From assembly GCA_019347945.1 (NCBI GenBank), contig JAHWKK010000008.1, forward strand, positions 82,643-146,642: DNA of 64,000 nt, in the 5' to 3' direction. The notes below the pieces were generated by a model. It made no database searches, was not told where the DNA came from, and saw only the letters and a program-made list of their open reading frames with translations. The DNA is from Acidobacteriota bacterium. GTDB lineage: Bacteria; Acidobacteriota; Thermoanaerobaculia; Gp7-AA8; JAHWKK01. The translations under genes and the position numbers were made by a program. Of this stretch, positions 1 through 10,000 are shown piece after piece. Numbering within the stretch: position 1 is the first letter of the stretch; each line of letters begins with the position of its first letter.

Positions 1-1
1 G

Positions 2-715
2 GTGATTCACTTCTACCATGTGTCGAAGCGGTTCGATCGGTACCGGACGGCGCTGAGCGACGTCAGCTTCCAGCTCGACAAGGGAGAGTTCGCGTTTCTG
101 ACGGGACCGAGCGGCGCGGGAAAATCGACACTTCTGAAGCTCATTCTGAAGCAGTTCGATCCGACCGAGGGGCAGATCATCGTCAACGGTCGCAATCTGG
201 CGACGGTCAAAGGACGCTCGCTGCCGTTCTTTCGACGAGGAATCGGCATGGTGTTCCAGGACTTCAAGCTGATCGACAGGATGAGCGTGTTCGAGAATCT
301 TGCGTTCGTCATGACGGTGATCGGTGTTCCGCGGAAGGAACAACGGGAACGGGCATACCGGGTGCTGCGGCAGGTAGGGCTGCAGCATCGGCTGAACGCG
401 CTTCCGCAGCAGCTCTCGGGCGGCGAGCAGCAGCGCGTCGCGCTCGCGAGAGCCCTCGTCAATGACCCGGAAGTTCTCATCGCGGACGAGCCGACGGGAA
501 ACCTCGATCCGGAGCTCTCGCGCGAGATCATCGAGATTTTCGTCGAGGCGAATCTGCGAGGTTCCACGATACTCGTGGCGACGCACGACCCTTCCCTGAT
601 CCGTCACACGGGACGAAGACAGTTGCGGCTCGACGACGGGCATCTGGTCGAGCAACGGACGACGAGAAGAGAGCCCGCGCAGGAGCAGCAGAGCCCGTTC
701 ATGGCGGATCGTTGA
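2..715 (+). CDS. ftsE: Cell-division ABC transporter ATPase FtsE
   Basis: This is the cytoplasmic ATPase of the FtsEX complex, which controls peptidoglycan hydrolases at the division septum. The protein has 237 residues. It carries a Walker A motif GPSGAGKST near residues 36-44, the ABC signature LSGGEQQRVALARAL, and Walker B with LIADEPTGNLD. The D-loop and switch histidine (ATHDP) follow. The start is GTG at position 2, which gives the usual FtsE N-terminus (IxFxxVSKRF). The promoter and any ribosome binding site lie outside the window. The stop is 3 nt before ftsX, so the two genes are cotranscribed. The C-terminal tail after residue 215 is longer and more charged than in E. coli FtsE. Confidence 0.93.
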   Translation: MIHFYHVSKRFDRYRTALSDVSFQLDKGEFAFLTGPSGAGKSTLLKLILKQFDPTEGQIIVNGRNLATVKGRSLPFFRRGIGMVFQDFKLIDRMSVFENLAFVMTVIGVPRKEQRERAYRVLRQVGLQHRLNALPQQLSGGEQQRVALARALVNDPEVLIADEPTGNLDPELSREIIEIFVEANLRGSTILVATHDPSLIRHTGRRQLRLDDGHLVEQRTTRREPAQEQQSPFMADR

Positions 716-718
716 ATC

Positions 719-1642
719 ATGCCGTTGGAACGGGAGAAAAGCTCGGGCGCGCTCGGATCGTTGCGCTGGATGATCGCCGAGGCGATGAGGCGGCTGTGGC
801 TGTCGAAACGAAATACGATCGCTGCAACGGGGATGATCGCCGTGGCGCTGACGCTTCTGGGCCTCTTCCTTCTCGTGGCGGAAAATCTCGGCCGGGCAGT
901 CGAGCGGCAGACGGGCGCGACCCAGATCACGGTGTACCTCGAGCCCCAGGCCTCGGCCGCCGAGCAGGCTGCCGTGCGCGCGCTGCTGAGCTCGACTCGT
1001 GAGACTTCCCGGTTCACCTTCGTGTCACCGGAGCAGGCGAGTGAGCGGTTCCGCGAATCCTTTCCGCAGCTCGCCGCGCTGAGCGCGGAGCTCGATGAGA
1101 ATCCGTTTCCCGGATCCTTCGAAGTGGTGATTCCGGAGGAATGGATCGATTCACGCGGCTACTACGAGCAGATGGCGGCGCTCCAGCAGCAACCGGGGGT
1201 GGATGAGGTGCAGCTCAACTGGGAGTGGATCGCGCGGCTCCGCAGCCTTGTGCGGACGATCCGAGTGGTCGGGCTCGTATTCGGCCTCGCGCTGAGTATC
1301 GCCGCAGCGTTCATGATCGCCAACGTGATCCGGCTGACGATCGTTCTCTATCGTCAGGAGATCGGGATCATGCGACTGGTCGGTGCGACCGAGACGATGG
1401 TTCGCGTTCCTTTTCTCATCGAGGGTCTGATTCAGGGGTTGCTCGGCGGTGCTCTGGCCGTGGCGATCCTGGCGTTGCTGTTTCATTTCGGCCCGGCGTG
1501 GCTCGATCCGGAGGGCGCTCTGCTGCTGGCTCCGCTGTTCTCGACCTTCCTGCCGCCACTCGTGATCGGCGCGATGCTCGCCGCCGGAAGCGCCGCCGGG
1601 CTGGCCGGGAGCTGGGCCGCCGTGAGCAAGAGAGAAGAGTGA
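719..1642 (+). CDS. ftsX: Cell-division permease-like protein FtsX
   Basis: FtsX is the integral membrane partner of FtsE and passes ATPase activity to periplasmic cell-wall hydrolases. The 307-residue protein has the family layout: a short cytoplasmic N-terminus, TM1 at about residues 35-55, a periplasmic loop of about 110 residues, then three TM segments with the conserved IVLYRQEIGIMRLVGAT block before the second loop. It begins 3 nt after the ftsE stop. The last codons (AVSKREE, then TGA) already lie inside the GAGTGAA repeat array that starts at 1632, so the C-terminal end of the protein has been set by that element. Confidence 0.93.
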   Translation: MPLEREKSSGALGSLRWMIAEAMRRLWLSKRNTIAATGMIAVALTLLGLFLLVAENLGRAVERQTGATQITVYLEPQASAAEQAAVRALLSSTRETSRFTFVSPEQASERFRESFPQLAALSAELDENPFPGSFEVVIPEEWIDSRGYYEQMAALQQQPGVDEVQLNWEWIARLRSLVRTIRVVGLVFGLALSIAAAFMIANVIRLTIVLYRQEIGIMRLVGATETMVRVPFLIEGLIQGLLGGALAVAILALLFHFGPAWLDPEGALLLAPLFSTFLPPLVIGAMLAAGSAAGLAGSWAAVSKREE

Positions 1643-1814
1643 AGAGAGAAGAGTGAAGAGTGAAAGGGGGTCGCCGGGAGGCGAGTCCCGGTGATGAGGG
1701 ACATCGCGCAAGTTCGCAAAGGTGCGGCTCGGCTGGCGCCTCGCCCCGCCACCGAGTCTGGTCTTTCTTTCACTCTTCACTCTTCTTTCACTCTTCACTC
1801 TTCACCCTTCACTC
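1632..1814. repeat. Intergenic element with inverted heptamer arrays (copy 1)
   Basis: A left array of GAGTGAA-type heptamers occupies 1632-1665, and an inverted array of TTCACTC-type heptamers occupies 1766-1814. About 100 nt of unrelated sequence separate them. The left array overlaps the ftsX stop codon and the right array ends 23 nt before the hemL start. Two to five units per array are clear, some degenerate (GAGAGAA, GGGTGAA). The arrays could pair into a long hairpin and so end transcription from both sides. Other copies lie at 37420-37604, 59051-59290 and 63685-63835. Confidence 0.85.
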
Positions 1815-1837
1815 CTCCTCCCCGTATACTCGACGGG

Positions 1838-3151
1838 ATGGCGAAAAAGTCGGATCAACTGTTCGAACGCGCGCAGAAGGTGATTCCCGGAGGGGTGAAC
1901 TCACCGATTCGCGCCTTCAAAGCTCTCAACGGCACCCCTCATTTCATCGAAACGGGGCAGGGCTCGAGATTCTTCGATGCAGACAAGCTCCAGCTGATCG
2001 ACTGTATCGGCGCCTGGGGGGCGATGATCCTCGGGCATGCCCACCGATACGTCGTCGAAGCGGTGAAGAAAGCCGCGGTTCGCGGATTCGCTTATGGCGC
2101 TCCGACCGAATCGGAGATCGAGCTCGCGGAGATGATCGTCGGTGCGGTCCCTTCGGTCGAGATGGTCCGGCTCGTAAACTCCGGCACCGAGGCGACCATG
2201 AGCGCGATTCGTCTCGCGCGCGGGATTACGGGGCGGTCGAAGATCCTCAAGTTCGACGGGTGCTACTACGGTCATCTCGATTCGCTCCTTCTGAAGTCGA
2301 GCGAAGGTGATGACATGCGAGGTTTGCCGGACTCGGCGGGGATTCCGCCGGAATTCGCGGAGCTCGCAGTGTCGGTTCCCTTCAACGATCCCGAGCAGGT
2401 GGGCCGCGCGTTCGATCGATTCGGAGATCAGCTGGCCGCGGTCATCGTAGAGCCGGTCGCCGGGAACATGGGTTGTGTTCCTCCACAGCCGGGGTTCCTC
2501 GAGAAGCTTCGCTCGGTCTGCGATGGGAAAAATACTCTCCTGATCTTCGACGAGAGCACCACGGGATTCCGTGTTTCGTGGGGAGGTGCCCAGGAGCTGT
2601 ATGGGGTCCAACCGGATCTCACAATACTCGGGAAGATCATCGGCGGCGGGCTGCCGATCGGAGCCTATGGCGGCCGAAACGATCTGATGAACCATGTTGC
2701 TCCGGTGGGGGACGTCTATCAGGCCGGGACCCTCTCCGGGAACGGACTCTCGGTTGCCGCCGGCATCTCGACCTTGAGCATCCTGAAAAACGGGCCGGTC
2801 TACCGGGATCTCGAGCAGCGTTCGAAGGAGTTCGAGGAAACCGTCCTCAAGCTCGCCGAAAACTACGGGATTCCGATCCGCCTGAACCGCGTCGGCTCGA
2901 TGTGGACGATGTTCTTCGCCGAAGAGCCGGTGACCGACCTCGTGAGCGCGAGAAAGTCCAATCTCAAGTTCTTCGACCGCTTTTTCCAGCTGATGCTCGG
3001 CGAGGGAGTTCATCTGCCGTCGTCCCAGTTCGAGAGCGCATTCTTCTCGTCGGCGCATGCTCGGAAGGACATTCAGCAGATCTGCGAACGGATCAATCTC
3101 GTCTTCAAGCGAATGTCGAAGGAGTTCGAAGACGACCTGATGCGCTGGTGA
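1838..3151 (+). CDS. hemL: Glutamate-1-semialdehyde 2,1-aminomutase
   Basis: This PLP enzyme converts glutamate-1-semialdehyde to 5-aminolevulinate in the C5 tetrapyrrole pathway. The protein has 437 residues, the normal family length. It has the N-terminal FERAQKVIPGGVNSPIRAF block, the substrate and PLP regions NSGTEATMSA and YYGHLDS, the Schiff-base lysine in LGKIIGGGLPIGAYGG, and the QAGTLSGN loop. One departure from the textbook sequence is FDESTTGFR where most HemL proteins have DEVMTGFR. The Asp and the TGFR part are kept. The start at ATG 1838 matches the N-terminus of the family. An upstream in-frame extension would run through the repeat array and is not real. Confidence 0.88.
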   Translation: MAKKSDQLFERAQKVIPGGVNSPIRAFKALNGTPHFIETGQGSRFFDADKLQLIDCIGAWGAMILGHAHRYVVEAVKKAAVRGFAYGAPTESEIELAEMIVGAVPSVEMVRLVNSGTEATMSAIRLARGITGRSKILKFDGCYYGHLDSLLLKSSEGDDMRGLPDSAGIPPEFAELAVSVPFNDPEQVGRAFDRFGDQLAAVIVEPVAGNMGCVPPQPGFLEKLRSVCDGKNTLLIFDESTTGFRVSWGGAQELYGVQPDLTILGKIIGGGLPIGAYGGRNDLMNHVAPVGDVYQAGTLSGNGLSVAAGISTLSILKNGPVYRDLEQRSKEFEETVLKLAENYGIPIRLNRVGSMWTMFFAEEPVTDLVSARKSNLKFFDRFFQLMLGEGVHLPSSQFESAFFSSAHARKDIQQICERINLVFKRMSKEFEDDLMRW

Positions 3152-3197
3152 AGCCTGTTGGAATCTCCTGGGGCCTCTCCTAGTTTGCCAATTCGAG

Positions 3198-3539
3198 ATG
3201 CGAGTCAAAGCCTTCCTTACAGCTTTGCTGATGCTGATCGCCCTCCCGGGCCTCGGTCTGGGCGAGATGTGCGGCGAGCAGAGTTGCTGCGAGGCACCGA
3301 TGGTGGGCTCGCCGATGGACTGCTGCACGATTGGACAGGCTCCCGAGCCAGTCGCTTCCAGTAGCGTCACGACGTTGTCTGCAAAGACACCGGCGAGCAA
3401 GATGCTCATCTCCCGATCAGAAGCAAGCCCGGCAGAGTCAGGACCGCGGGTCGTTCAAGCCGCCGTACTACCTGGTGAATCTGCCTCTCCCCCCTCCTGT
3501 CGCGAGCGTCTCGCGGTACTCTCGATTCTCCTGATCTGA
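3198..3539 (+). CDS. Small Cys-rich periplasmic protein heading the copper operon
   Basis: This 113-residue protein has an N-terminal signal peptide (MRVKAFLTALLMLIALPGLGLG) followed by a Cys cluster: MCGEQSCCEAP and MDCCTIG within about 30 residues. The remainder is low complexity and Ser/Pro/Ala rich, with one further Cys. It lies directly upstream of the CusCBA genes on the same strand, so a role in periplasmic Cu/Ag binding is a reasonable inference. I do not recognise a named family. Only the first 45 residues look constrained. Confidence 0.6.
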   Translation: MRVKAFLTALLMLIALPGLGLGEMCGEQSCCEAPMVGSPMDCCTIGQAPEPVASSSVTTLSAKTPASKMLISRSEASPAESGPRVVQAAVLPGESASPPSCRERLAVLSILLI

Positions 3540-3641
3540 TCGCCCCTGCGGTCCCGGCCCCATTAAACGGGATCGGTGTATTTCTTCCACGGAGAGAAGG
3601 GAACAGTCGATGCGACTGCCCTAAAAGACAGCAGGGGAATC

Positions 3642-4949
3642 ATGAAAAGATCAGTTATGGCAGCGGCCCTCGTGGCCCTGATTGCCATCTTCACAACGGC
3701 GGAGGCCCAGCAGGCGGTCTTCGATCCGGACATGCTGGCGACGCGGGACATTCTCGAGCGAAATGAGCTCGTGCTTTCCGTGCTGCAACGGAATCCGGAT
3801 ATCGAAGCCGCGCGGCAGGCGCTCCGTGCCGCCGAGCAAAGGATCATTCAGGCCGGGGCCCTCGATGACCCAATGCTGATGAGCTCCATCGCTCCTCTCA
3901 GTATCGGGGGCAGTGATCGGTTCGGTGCGAGGATCGAGGGACGACAGCGTCTTCCTTTTCCAGGAAAACGAAAACTTCGTACCGACATCGCACGCGCCAA
4001 GTCAGCCGTCGCACAGAATGATCTGGAATCCCTCCGTCTCCAGCTCGCGCTGATCACCTCGACGCTCTACGACGAGTACTACCTGGTCGAGCGGTCGCTG
4101 GAGATCACCAGGGAGCACATCGCGCTCCTGGGGGAGCTGAAAGAGAGTGCGGAAGCACAGTATGTCGTCGGCCGGGCATCGCAGCAGGACCCGCTTCAGG
4201 CCGAAGTCGAGCTGACTCATCTCGTGCACCAGGAGATCATCCTCGCCACCGATCGTAGAGAGATCATTGCGCGGCTCAATGAGCTTCTTCATCGCGCACC
4301 CGCCGCCGATCTTCCTTCTCCGCCTCGACAGCTCCTCGCTTCCGAGATTGAAATTCCGGACAGAGAGATGCTGCAGGCGTTGGCGCTGGAGCGGCAGCCG
4401 GTGCTCGAAGCCGCGTCTGCGCGCCTGGAGGCGGAACGGGCCGGTATCGAGCTGGCGCGGCTCGACTTCTATCCCGACTTCGATCTGATGGGCTCCTACA
4501 ACTCGATGTGGATGAGCACCGAACACCAGTACATGGTGGGAGTGGGCATCAACCTCCCGGTGTGGCGCGAGAAGCGGCGCGCTGCCGTGCGCGAAGCCGA
4601 GGCGGAGGCCGAGAGCGTCGAGAATGAGATCGCGAGCATCAAGGACGAGATCATGAGTGAAGTGGAACGGGCCTGGCTGGAAATCGCTGAGGCCCGCCAC
4701 GTCATAGAGCTCTACTCAGATCGGCTGCTGCCTGCTGCTCGCGATCAGGTCGCAGCGGCCCATGCCGGATTCATTGCGGACCGAAACAGCTTCGTCGCCG
4801 TCGTCGAAGCGGAAAAAAACCTGCGGAGCGTCGAGCTCCGATACGAAGAGGCGATCGCAGCGTTGATGACAGCCACCTCGCGCCTCGAGAGAGCCGTCGG
4901 CCTCCAACCTACGGAGCTGACGAGGGAGATCACCCATGAAACTGAATGA
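3642..4949 (+). CDS. CusC/TolC-family outer-membrane efflux protein
   Basis: This is the outer-membrane channel of a tripartite heavy-metal efflux pump. The protein has 435 residues and begins with a signal peptide ending near AEAQ. It has the two OEP repeats: NPDIEAARQALRAAEQ in the first, and QPVLEAASARLEAERAGIELARLDFYPD in the second. Long alpha-helical stretches typical of TolC hairpins separate them. ATG 3642 was chosen because it places the signal peptide correctly; an earlier in-frame ATG at 3576 adds a non-signal extension. Its end overlaps the cusB-like start (4936) by 14 nt, so the two are translationally coupled. Confidence 0.88.
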   Translation: MKRSVMAAALVALIAIFTTAEAQQAVFDPDMLATRDILERNELVLSVLQRNPDIEAARQALRAAEQRIIQAGALDDPMLMSSIAPLSIGGSDRFGARIEGRQRLPFPGKRKLRTDIARAKSAVAQNDLESLRLQLALITSTLYDEYYLVERSLEITREHIALLGELKESAEAQYVVGRASQQDPLQAEVELTHLVHQEIILATDRREIIARLNELLHRAPAADLPSPPRQLLASEIEIPDREMLQALALERQPVLEAASARLEAERAGIELARLDFYPDFDLMGSYNSMWMSTEHQYMVGVGINLPVWREKRRAAVREAEAEAESVENEIASIKDEIMSEVERAWLEIAEARHVIELYSDRLLPAARDQVAAAHAGFIADRNSFVAVVEAEKNLRSVELRYEEAIAALMTATSRLERAVGLQPTELTREITHETE

Positions 4950-7080
4950 AAAATATCAGGAGCTCTCGCCGCACGCGAGAAGAGTCACGATCGCGATCGT
5001 TTCGGTCCTGGCTCTGGCCATCGCTCTCGTGTTGTTCGCAAAACCACTCGTCTCGTGGTTCAGCCTCGAGCCGATGGGAGATGAGGCATCGGAAGCGACC
5101 GAAGTCCGTGCGGGAGATTTCTCCGTCGACGCCGCATTGCGGCCTGATCCACCTCGCCAGAAGGGAAACACAATGCTTCTGACGATCCTCGATCCGGAAC
5201 AGAAGCCGGTGGAGGATGCCGAGGTCGAGGTCACGTATCTGATGCCGGCGATGGGCGCGATGGCTGAAATGCGTGGCGAGGCCGATGTCCGGGAGAAGGG
5301 CGACGGCCGGTACGAAGCGGCGTTCGATCTGCCGATGGGTGGCTCCTGGACGCTGACGGTCGATATCCGCTCTGAAGCGGGGGCGGGTCAGGCCCGTTAT
5401 AACCTAACGGTAGGCACCGCCGGCCTCGTCGCGCTTGATGGAGCCGGGGGAGCGTCGAACGGTCCCACGTTCACCTTCCCTGCGGAAACACTCGAGGAGT
5501 TGCGACGAGCGTTTGCGTCGTATGAGAAGGCGCGGGCACTCCTGGCGGCCGACCGCATTGGCGGAGTCGCCCTCCATGCCGACTCGATTGCACGAGCTCT
5601 CGAGCGGGCCGGTCAGACCACCCCGGGATCAGCTTCCGAGGTGAGCCAGTGCCTCGCGGACGGAGCGATTGCCGCGAACCGTCTGGCCGCGGCCTCGACG
5701 ATCGATGAGGCGCGAGCGCAGTTCGCTGAGCTGAGTCGATTTCTGATGTCTCTCGGTGCGTCCGACAGAAGGCTTCAGGAGGGGTGGCACGTGTTCGCCT
5801 GCCCCATGATCAGTGGATTCAACAAGTGGATGCAGACAGCCGAGTCGACGTCGAACCCCTACATGGGAACCGCGATGGAATCGTGTGGCTCGGAGTCCGA
5901 GTGGGGCGACGCGCTCACCGGTGCTGTGGCGGATCGGCATGCGCACGGAGGGGACGCGGCTTACTACACGTGCTCGATGCATCCGAGTGTCAAGCAGGAT
6001 CAACCAGGTACTTGCCCCATCTGCAGCATGGATCTGACTCCGGTCACACACGAGGAGCTCGAGAGCGGCATCATCAGGGTCGATCCCGTCCGCACACAAA
6101 AGATCGGGGTGCGTATCGTGGAGGTCAGTCGAAGGCCGCTCACTGATACCGTCCGTGCCGTCGGGCGCACGACGTACGACGAAAGCAACGTCCGCGATGT
6201 GACACTGAAGCTGAGCGGCTGGATCGAAAAGATGTACGTCAACGAGACCGGACAGGCGGTTCGGCGGGGACAGGCGCTTCTCGCGCTGTACAGCCCCGAG
6301 CTCTATGCGGCGCAGCAGGAGTATCTTCTCGCGCTGCAGAGTCAGCGGACGGCTCGAGAAACAGGAGCTCCGGATCGGGCGGACTACCTCGTGCGAGCAT
6401 CCCGGCAGCGGCTGAAGCTGTGGGATTTCTCCGACCGCCAGATCGACCAGCTCGCCAGCAAAGGCCAACCGCTCGAAAGGGTTCCGATCTACTCACCCTA
6501 TAGCGGCTATGTGGTGTCGAAAGAAGTGAACGAAGGAGCTGCCGTTCAGGCGGGCCAGCGAATCCTCCGGATTGCGTCGCTCGACAACATCTGGGTCGAG
6601 GCAGACGTGTATGAATCAGATCTGGGCAAGGTCCGCACGGGTCAGCCTGTGACGGTGAAGCTGCCGTATGTTCCCGGCAAAACGTACCAGGGCGAAATCT
6701 CCTACATCTACCCCTGGCTCGATCCGGCCACACGCACCGGTCGCATCCGGATCGAGCTTCCGAACCGGAATCTCGAGCTCCGGCCGGAGATGTACGCCGA
6801 TGTCGAGGTTCAGATCGGCGGAGGCGAATCGACTCTCGCCATCCCGGCATCAGCAGTACTCGACACGGGCAGACGACAGATCGTGTTCGTCGATCTCGGT
6901 GAGGGACGGTTCAAGCCGAAGAGCATCCAGGTCGGCGATAAGAGGGGCAACTGGTATCAGGTGCTGAGCGGGCTGAACGAAGGAGACCGTATCGTCTCTT
7001 CCGCGAACTTCCTGATCTCGTCCGAGAGCCGGATCCGATCGGCCGAGCAGTTCTGGGGGAGTGACGATGAAGCCGAGTGA
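4936..7080 (+). CDS. CusB-family periplasmic adaptor with extra N-terminal domains
   Basis: This is the membrane-fusion subunit of the Cu/Ag RND pump. At 714 residues it is much longer than E. coli CusB. The order is: a TM anchor (about residues 18-40), a YtkA/FixH-like beta domain (about 60-150), a helical segment of about 120 residues (200-330, DUF3347-like), a heavy-metal-binding finger YTCSMHPxxxxxxPGTCPICSMDL (about 343-368), then the adaptor core with lipoyl/barrel halves (IEKMYVNETGQAVRRGQAL and YSPYSGYVVSKEVNEGAAVQAGQ). The finger has CSMH...CPIC, the motif that hands copper to CusA. The gene overlaps both neighbours and belongs to one operon with them. Confidence 0.88.
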   Translation: MKLNEKYQELSPHARRVTIAIVSVLALAIALVLFAKPLVSWFSLEPMGDEASEATEVRAGDFSVDAALRPDPPRQKGNTMLLTILDPEQKPVEDAEVEVTYLMPAMGAMAEMRGEADVREKGDGRYEAAFDLPMGGSWTLTVDIRSEAGAGQARYNLTVGTAGLVALDGAGGASNGPTFTFPAETLEELRRAFASYEKARALLAADRIGGVALHADSIARALERAGQTTPGSASEVSQCLADGAIAANRLAAASTIDEARAQFAELSRFLMSLGASDRRLQEGWHVFACPMISGFNKWMQTAESTSNPYMGTAMESCGSESEWGDALTGAVADRHAHGGDAAYYTCSMHPSVKQDQPGTCPICSMDLTPVTHEELESGIIRVDPVRTQKIGVRIVEVSRRPLTDTVRAVGRTTYDESNVRDVTLKLSGWIEKMYVNETGQAVRRGQALLALYSPELYAAQQEYLLALQSQRTARETGAPDRADYLVRASRQRLKLWDFSDRQIDQLASKGQPLERVPIYSPYSGYVVSKEVNEGAAVQAGQRILRIASLDNIWVEADVYESDLGKVRTGQPVTVKLPYVPGKTYQGEISYIYPWLDPATRTGRIRIELPNRNLELRPEMYADVEVQIGGGESTLAIPASAVLDTGRRQIVFVDLGEGRFKPKSIQVGDKRGNWYQVLSGLNEGDRIVSSANFLISSESRIRSAEQFWGSDDEAE

Positions 7081-10000
7081 TCACCAGGACGGTCTGATCC
7101 AGCGTGTGATCGCGGGCTCTGCCCGTAATCCTCTTCTGACCATTCTCCTCGTCGTCGGATTTGCGGTATGGGGACTTGTTGCACTGAAACGAGCTCCTCT
7201 GGATGCGATTCCAGACCTCTCCGACGTCCAGGTGATTGTTTTCACCGAATGGGCGGGGAGGAGTCCTGATCTGGTCGAGGATCAGATCACCTATCCGATC
7301 TCGTCGTCGCTTCTCGCGGCGCCGGAGGTCAAATTCGTACGAGGGCAGTCGTTTTTCGGGCTTTCGTTCGTCTACGTCATCTTCGAGGACGGAACCGATA
7401 TGTATTGGGCGCGGAGCCGCGTCCTCGAGTATCTCAACACGGTGCAGTCGAAGCTTCCCGAGGACGTGAATCCGACGCTCGGTCCCGACGCGACCGGCGT
7501 GGGCTGGGTCTTCGAGTACGCTCTGGTCGACCGCAGCGGCGAACACGATCTGCAGCAGCTTCGCTCGATGCAGGACTGGAACGTCCGTTATGCACTCGAG
7601 AGCGTCCCCGGCGTCGCGGAAGTGGCCTCCATCGGCGGCTTCGTGAAGCAGTACCAGGTGAACGTCGACCCGAACAAGCTGCTGTCGTACGGAATCCCGA
7701 TCGGTCGTGTCGTAGAGGCAATCCGTCGCTCGAATGAGGACGTCGGTGGAAGAACCCTCGAGATGGCAGGTCACGAGTTCATGATCCGTGGCCGAGGGTA
7801 CGTGAAGGAGACCGCCGATCTCGAGAATATTCCGCTCAGGTCGGATCACGGCGTCCCGGTGTACGTCAAAGATGTGGCTTCGGTAACCATAGGCCCCGAT
7901 GTCCGCCGCGGAATTGCGGAACTGAACGGTGAGGGTGAGGTGGTCGGAGGCATCGTGGTCATGCGTTATGGGGAGAATGCCCTGCGTGTGATCGACGCCG
8001 TAAAAGAGCGGATAGAGGAAGTCGAACGAAGCCTTCCCGACGGGGTCGAGGTTGTCGTGACCTACGATCGGTCCGGACTGATCAAGGACTCGATCGAGAC
8101 GCTCTCGCACACGCTGATCGAGGAGATGATCGTCGTCTCCCTGGTCATCTTCCTCTTCCTGCTCCACGCACGCAGTGCGCTGGTAGCGATCATCACGATC
8201 CCGATCGGAGTCATCCTGGCGTTCATACCGATGTACTACCAGGGATTGACGGCGAACATCATGTCGCTGGGAGGTATCGCCGTCGCGATCGGCGCGATGG
8301 TCGATGCCGCGATCATCATCATCGAGAACGTGCACCAGAAGCTGGCCATGTGGGGTTCCGGCGGGAAGCAGGGGGAGCGCCGGGACGTGATCATCCGGGC
8401 GATGCAGGAGGTCGGTCCTTCGATCTTCTTCGCGCTGGTCGTGATCACCGTCTCGTTCATGCCGGTTTTCACCCTCACCGGGACGGAGGGGCGGCTCTTC
8501 AAGCCCCTCGCCTACACGAAGACGTATTCGATGGGCTTTTCCGCGATCCTGGCGATCACGCTGGTACCCGCTCTGGCGGTTCTGGTGATCCGGGGCCGGA
8601 TCAAAGGTGAGGAGCACAACCCGTTGAACCGTTGGCTGATCAGGCTCTACGCACCGGTCGTGAGGTTCGTAGTGAAGCACCGGTGGGGGGTGATCGTCTT
8701 CGCTGTCATCCTGATGATCTTCACCGTGCCGGCCTTCTTCCGCGTCGGCAATGAGTTCATGCCGCCACTCAACGAAGGTGCGATCCTCTACATGCCGACG
8801 GCACCTCCGGGAATGTCGCTGACGGAGGCGTCGAACGTTCTTCAGCAGATGGATCGGGAGCTGATGCAGTTTCCCGAGGTCGTCAGCGTCTTCGGCAAGA
8901 TCGGGCGGGCGCGTTCTGCCACCGATCCGGCACCGATCGGCATGGTCGAGACGACAGTCGTTCTCAAGCCGCGCGAGCAGTGGCGGGAGGGAATGACGTG
9001 GGACAAGCTGATCCGCGAGATGGATCAGGAGCTCCAGTATCCGGGGATGCCGAACATCTGGTGGATGCCGATTCAGACGCGTACCGAGATGCTTTCGACC
9101 GGCGTACGCAGTCCTCTCGGCATTCAGGTGTTCGCCGATGACATCGCGGAGATCGAGCGAACCGCGGTCGCGATCGAAAAGGCGGTGTCCGAAGTTCCCG
9201 GGACGCGCAGTGCATTTGCGGAGCGATCGACCGGCGGTTTCTTCGTCGACATCGTGGTCGATCGTGAAGAAGCGGCGCGGCACGGGCTGACTGTGGCCGA
9301 TGTCAACCAGGTCGTGATGTCGGGCATCGGTGGGATGAACATCGACGAAACGGTCGAGGGCCGCGAGCGTTATCCGATCAACGTGCGGTACGGACGCGAG
9401 TATCGTGACGATCCGGAGCTACTGAAACAGGTTCTGATCGCGACGCCATCGGGTGCCCAGGTCCCTCTGGACCAGGTGGCCGACATCCGGATGATGACCG
9501 GGCCGCCGATGATTCGCAGCGAGGACGGAAAGCTCGTCGGCTTCGTCTTCGTCGACACTGACAGGCCAATTGCCGACTACGTTGAAGAAGCCCGCGCCGC
9601 GGTCGAGGAGAATGTCGACCTCCCGGCGGGGGTCCGGCTCGCCTGGGTCGGCCAGTACAAGTACTTCGAAAGGGCGAAGGCGCAGCTCAAGGTCGTCGTC
9701 CCGATCACACTTCTGATCGTCGTTCTCCTGCTGTACATGAACACGAAGTCTATGATCGAGACAGGCATCGTACTTCTCGCGGTCCCATTTTCGCTGATCG
9801 GTGCGATATGGCTGATCTACCTGCTCGATTACAACATGAGCGTGGCGGTCTGGGTCGGCATCATCGCCCTCGCGGGACTCGATGCCGAGACCGGTGTCGT
9901 GATGCTTCTGTATCTCACTCTGGCGCACGGCCGCTGGCGTGACAGCGGAAGGCTCCGGAGCTTTGCGGATCTGCGCGAGGCGATCGTCGAGGGAGCGGCG

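Noticed and set aside
1764..1814. Open frames reading FTLHSS repeats as proteins
   Set aside because: They are only the open strand of the heptamer arrays.
1901..3409. 502-residue minus-strand open frame opposite hemL
   Set aside because: It is antisense of a clearly conserved enzyme gene and has no recognisable domains.
6911..9283. 790-residue minus-strand open frame opposite cusA
   Set aside because: It is antisense of cusA, with His/Arg/Asp-rich composition typical of shadow frames in GC-rich DNA.
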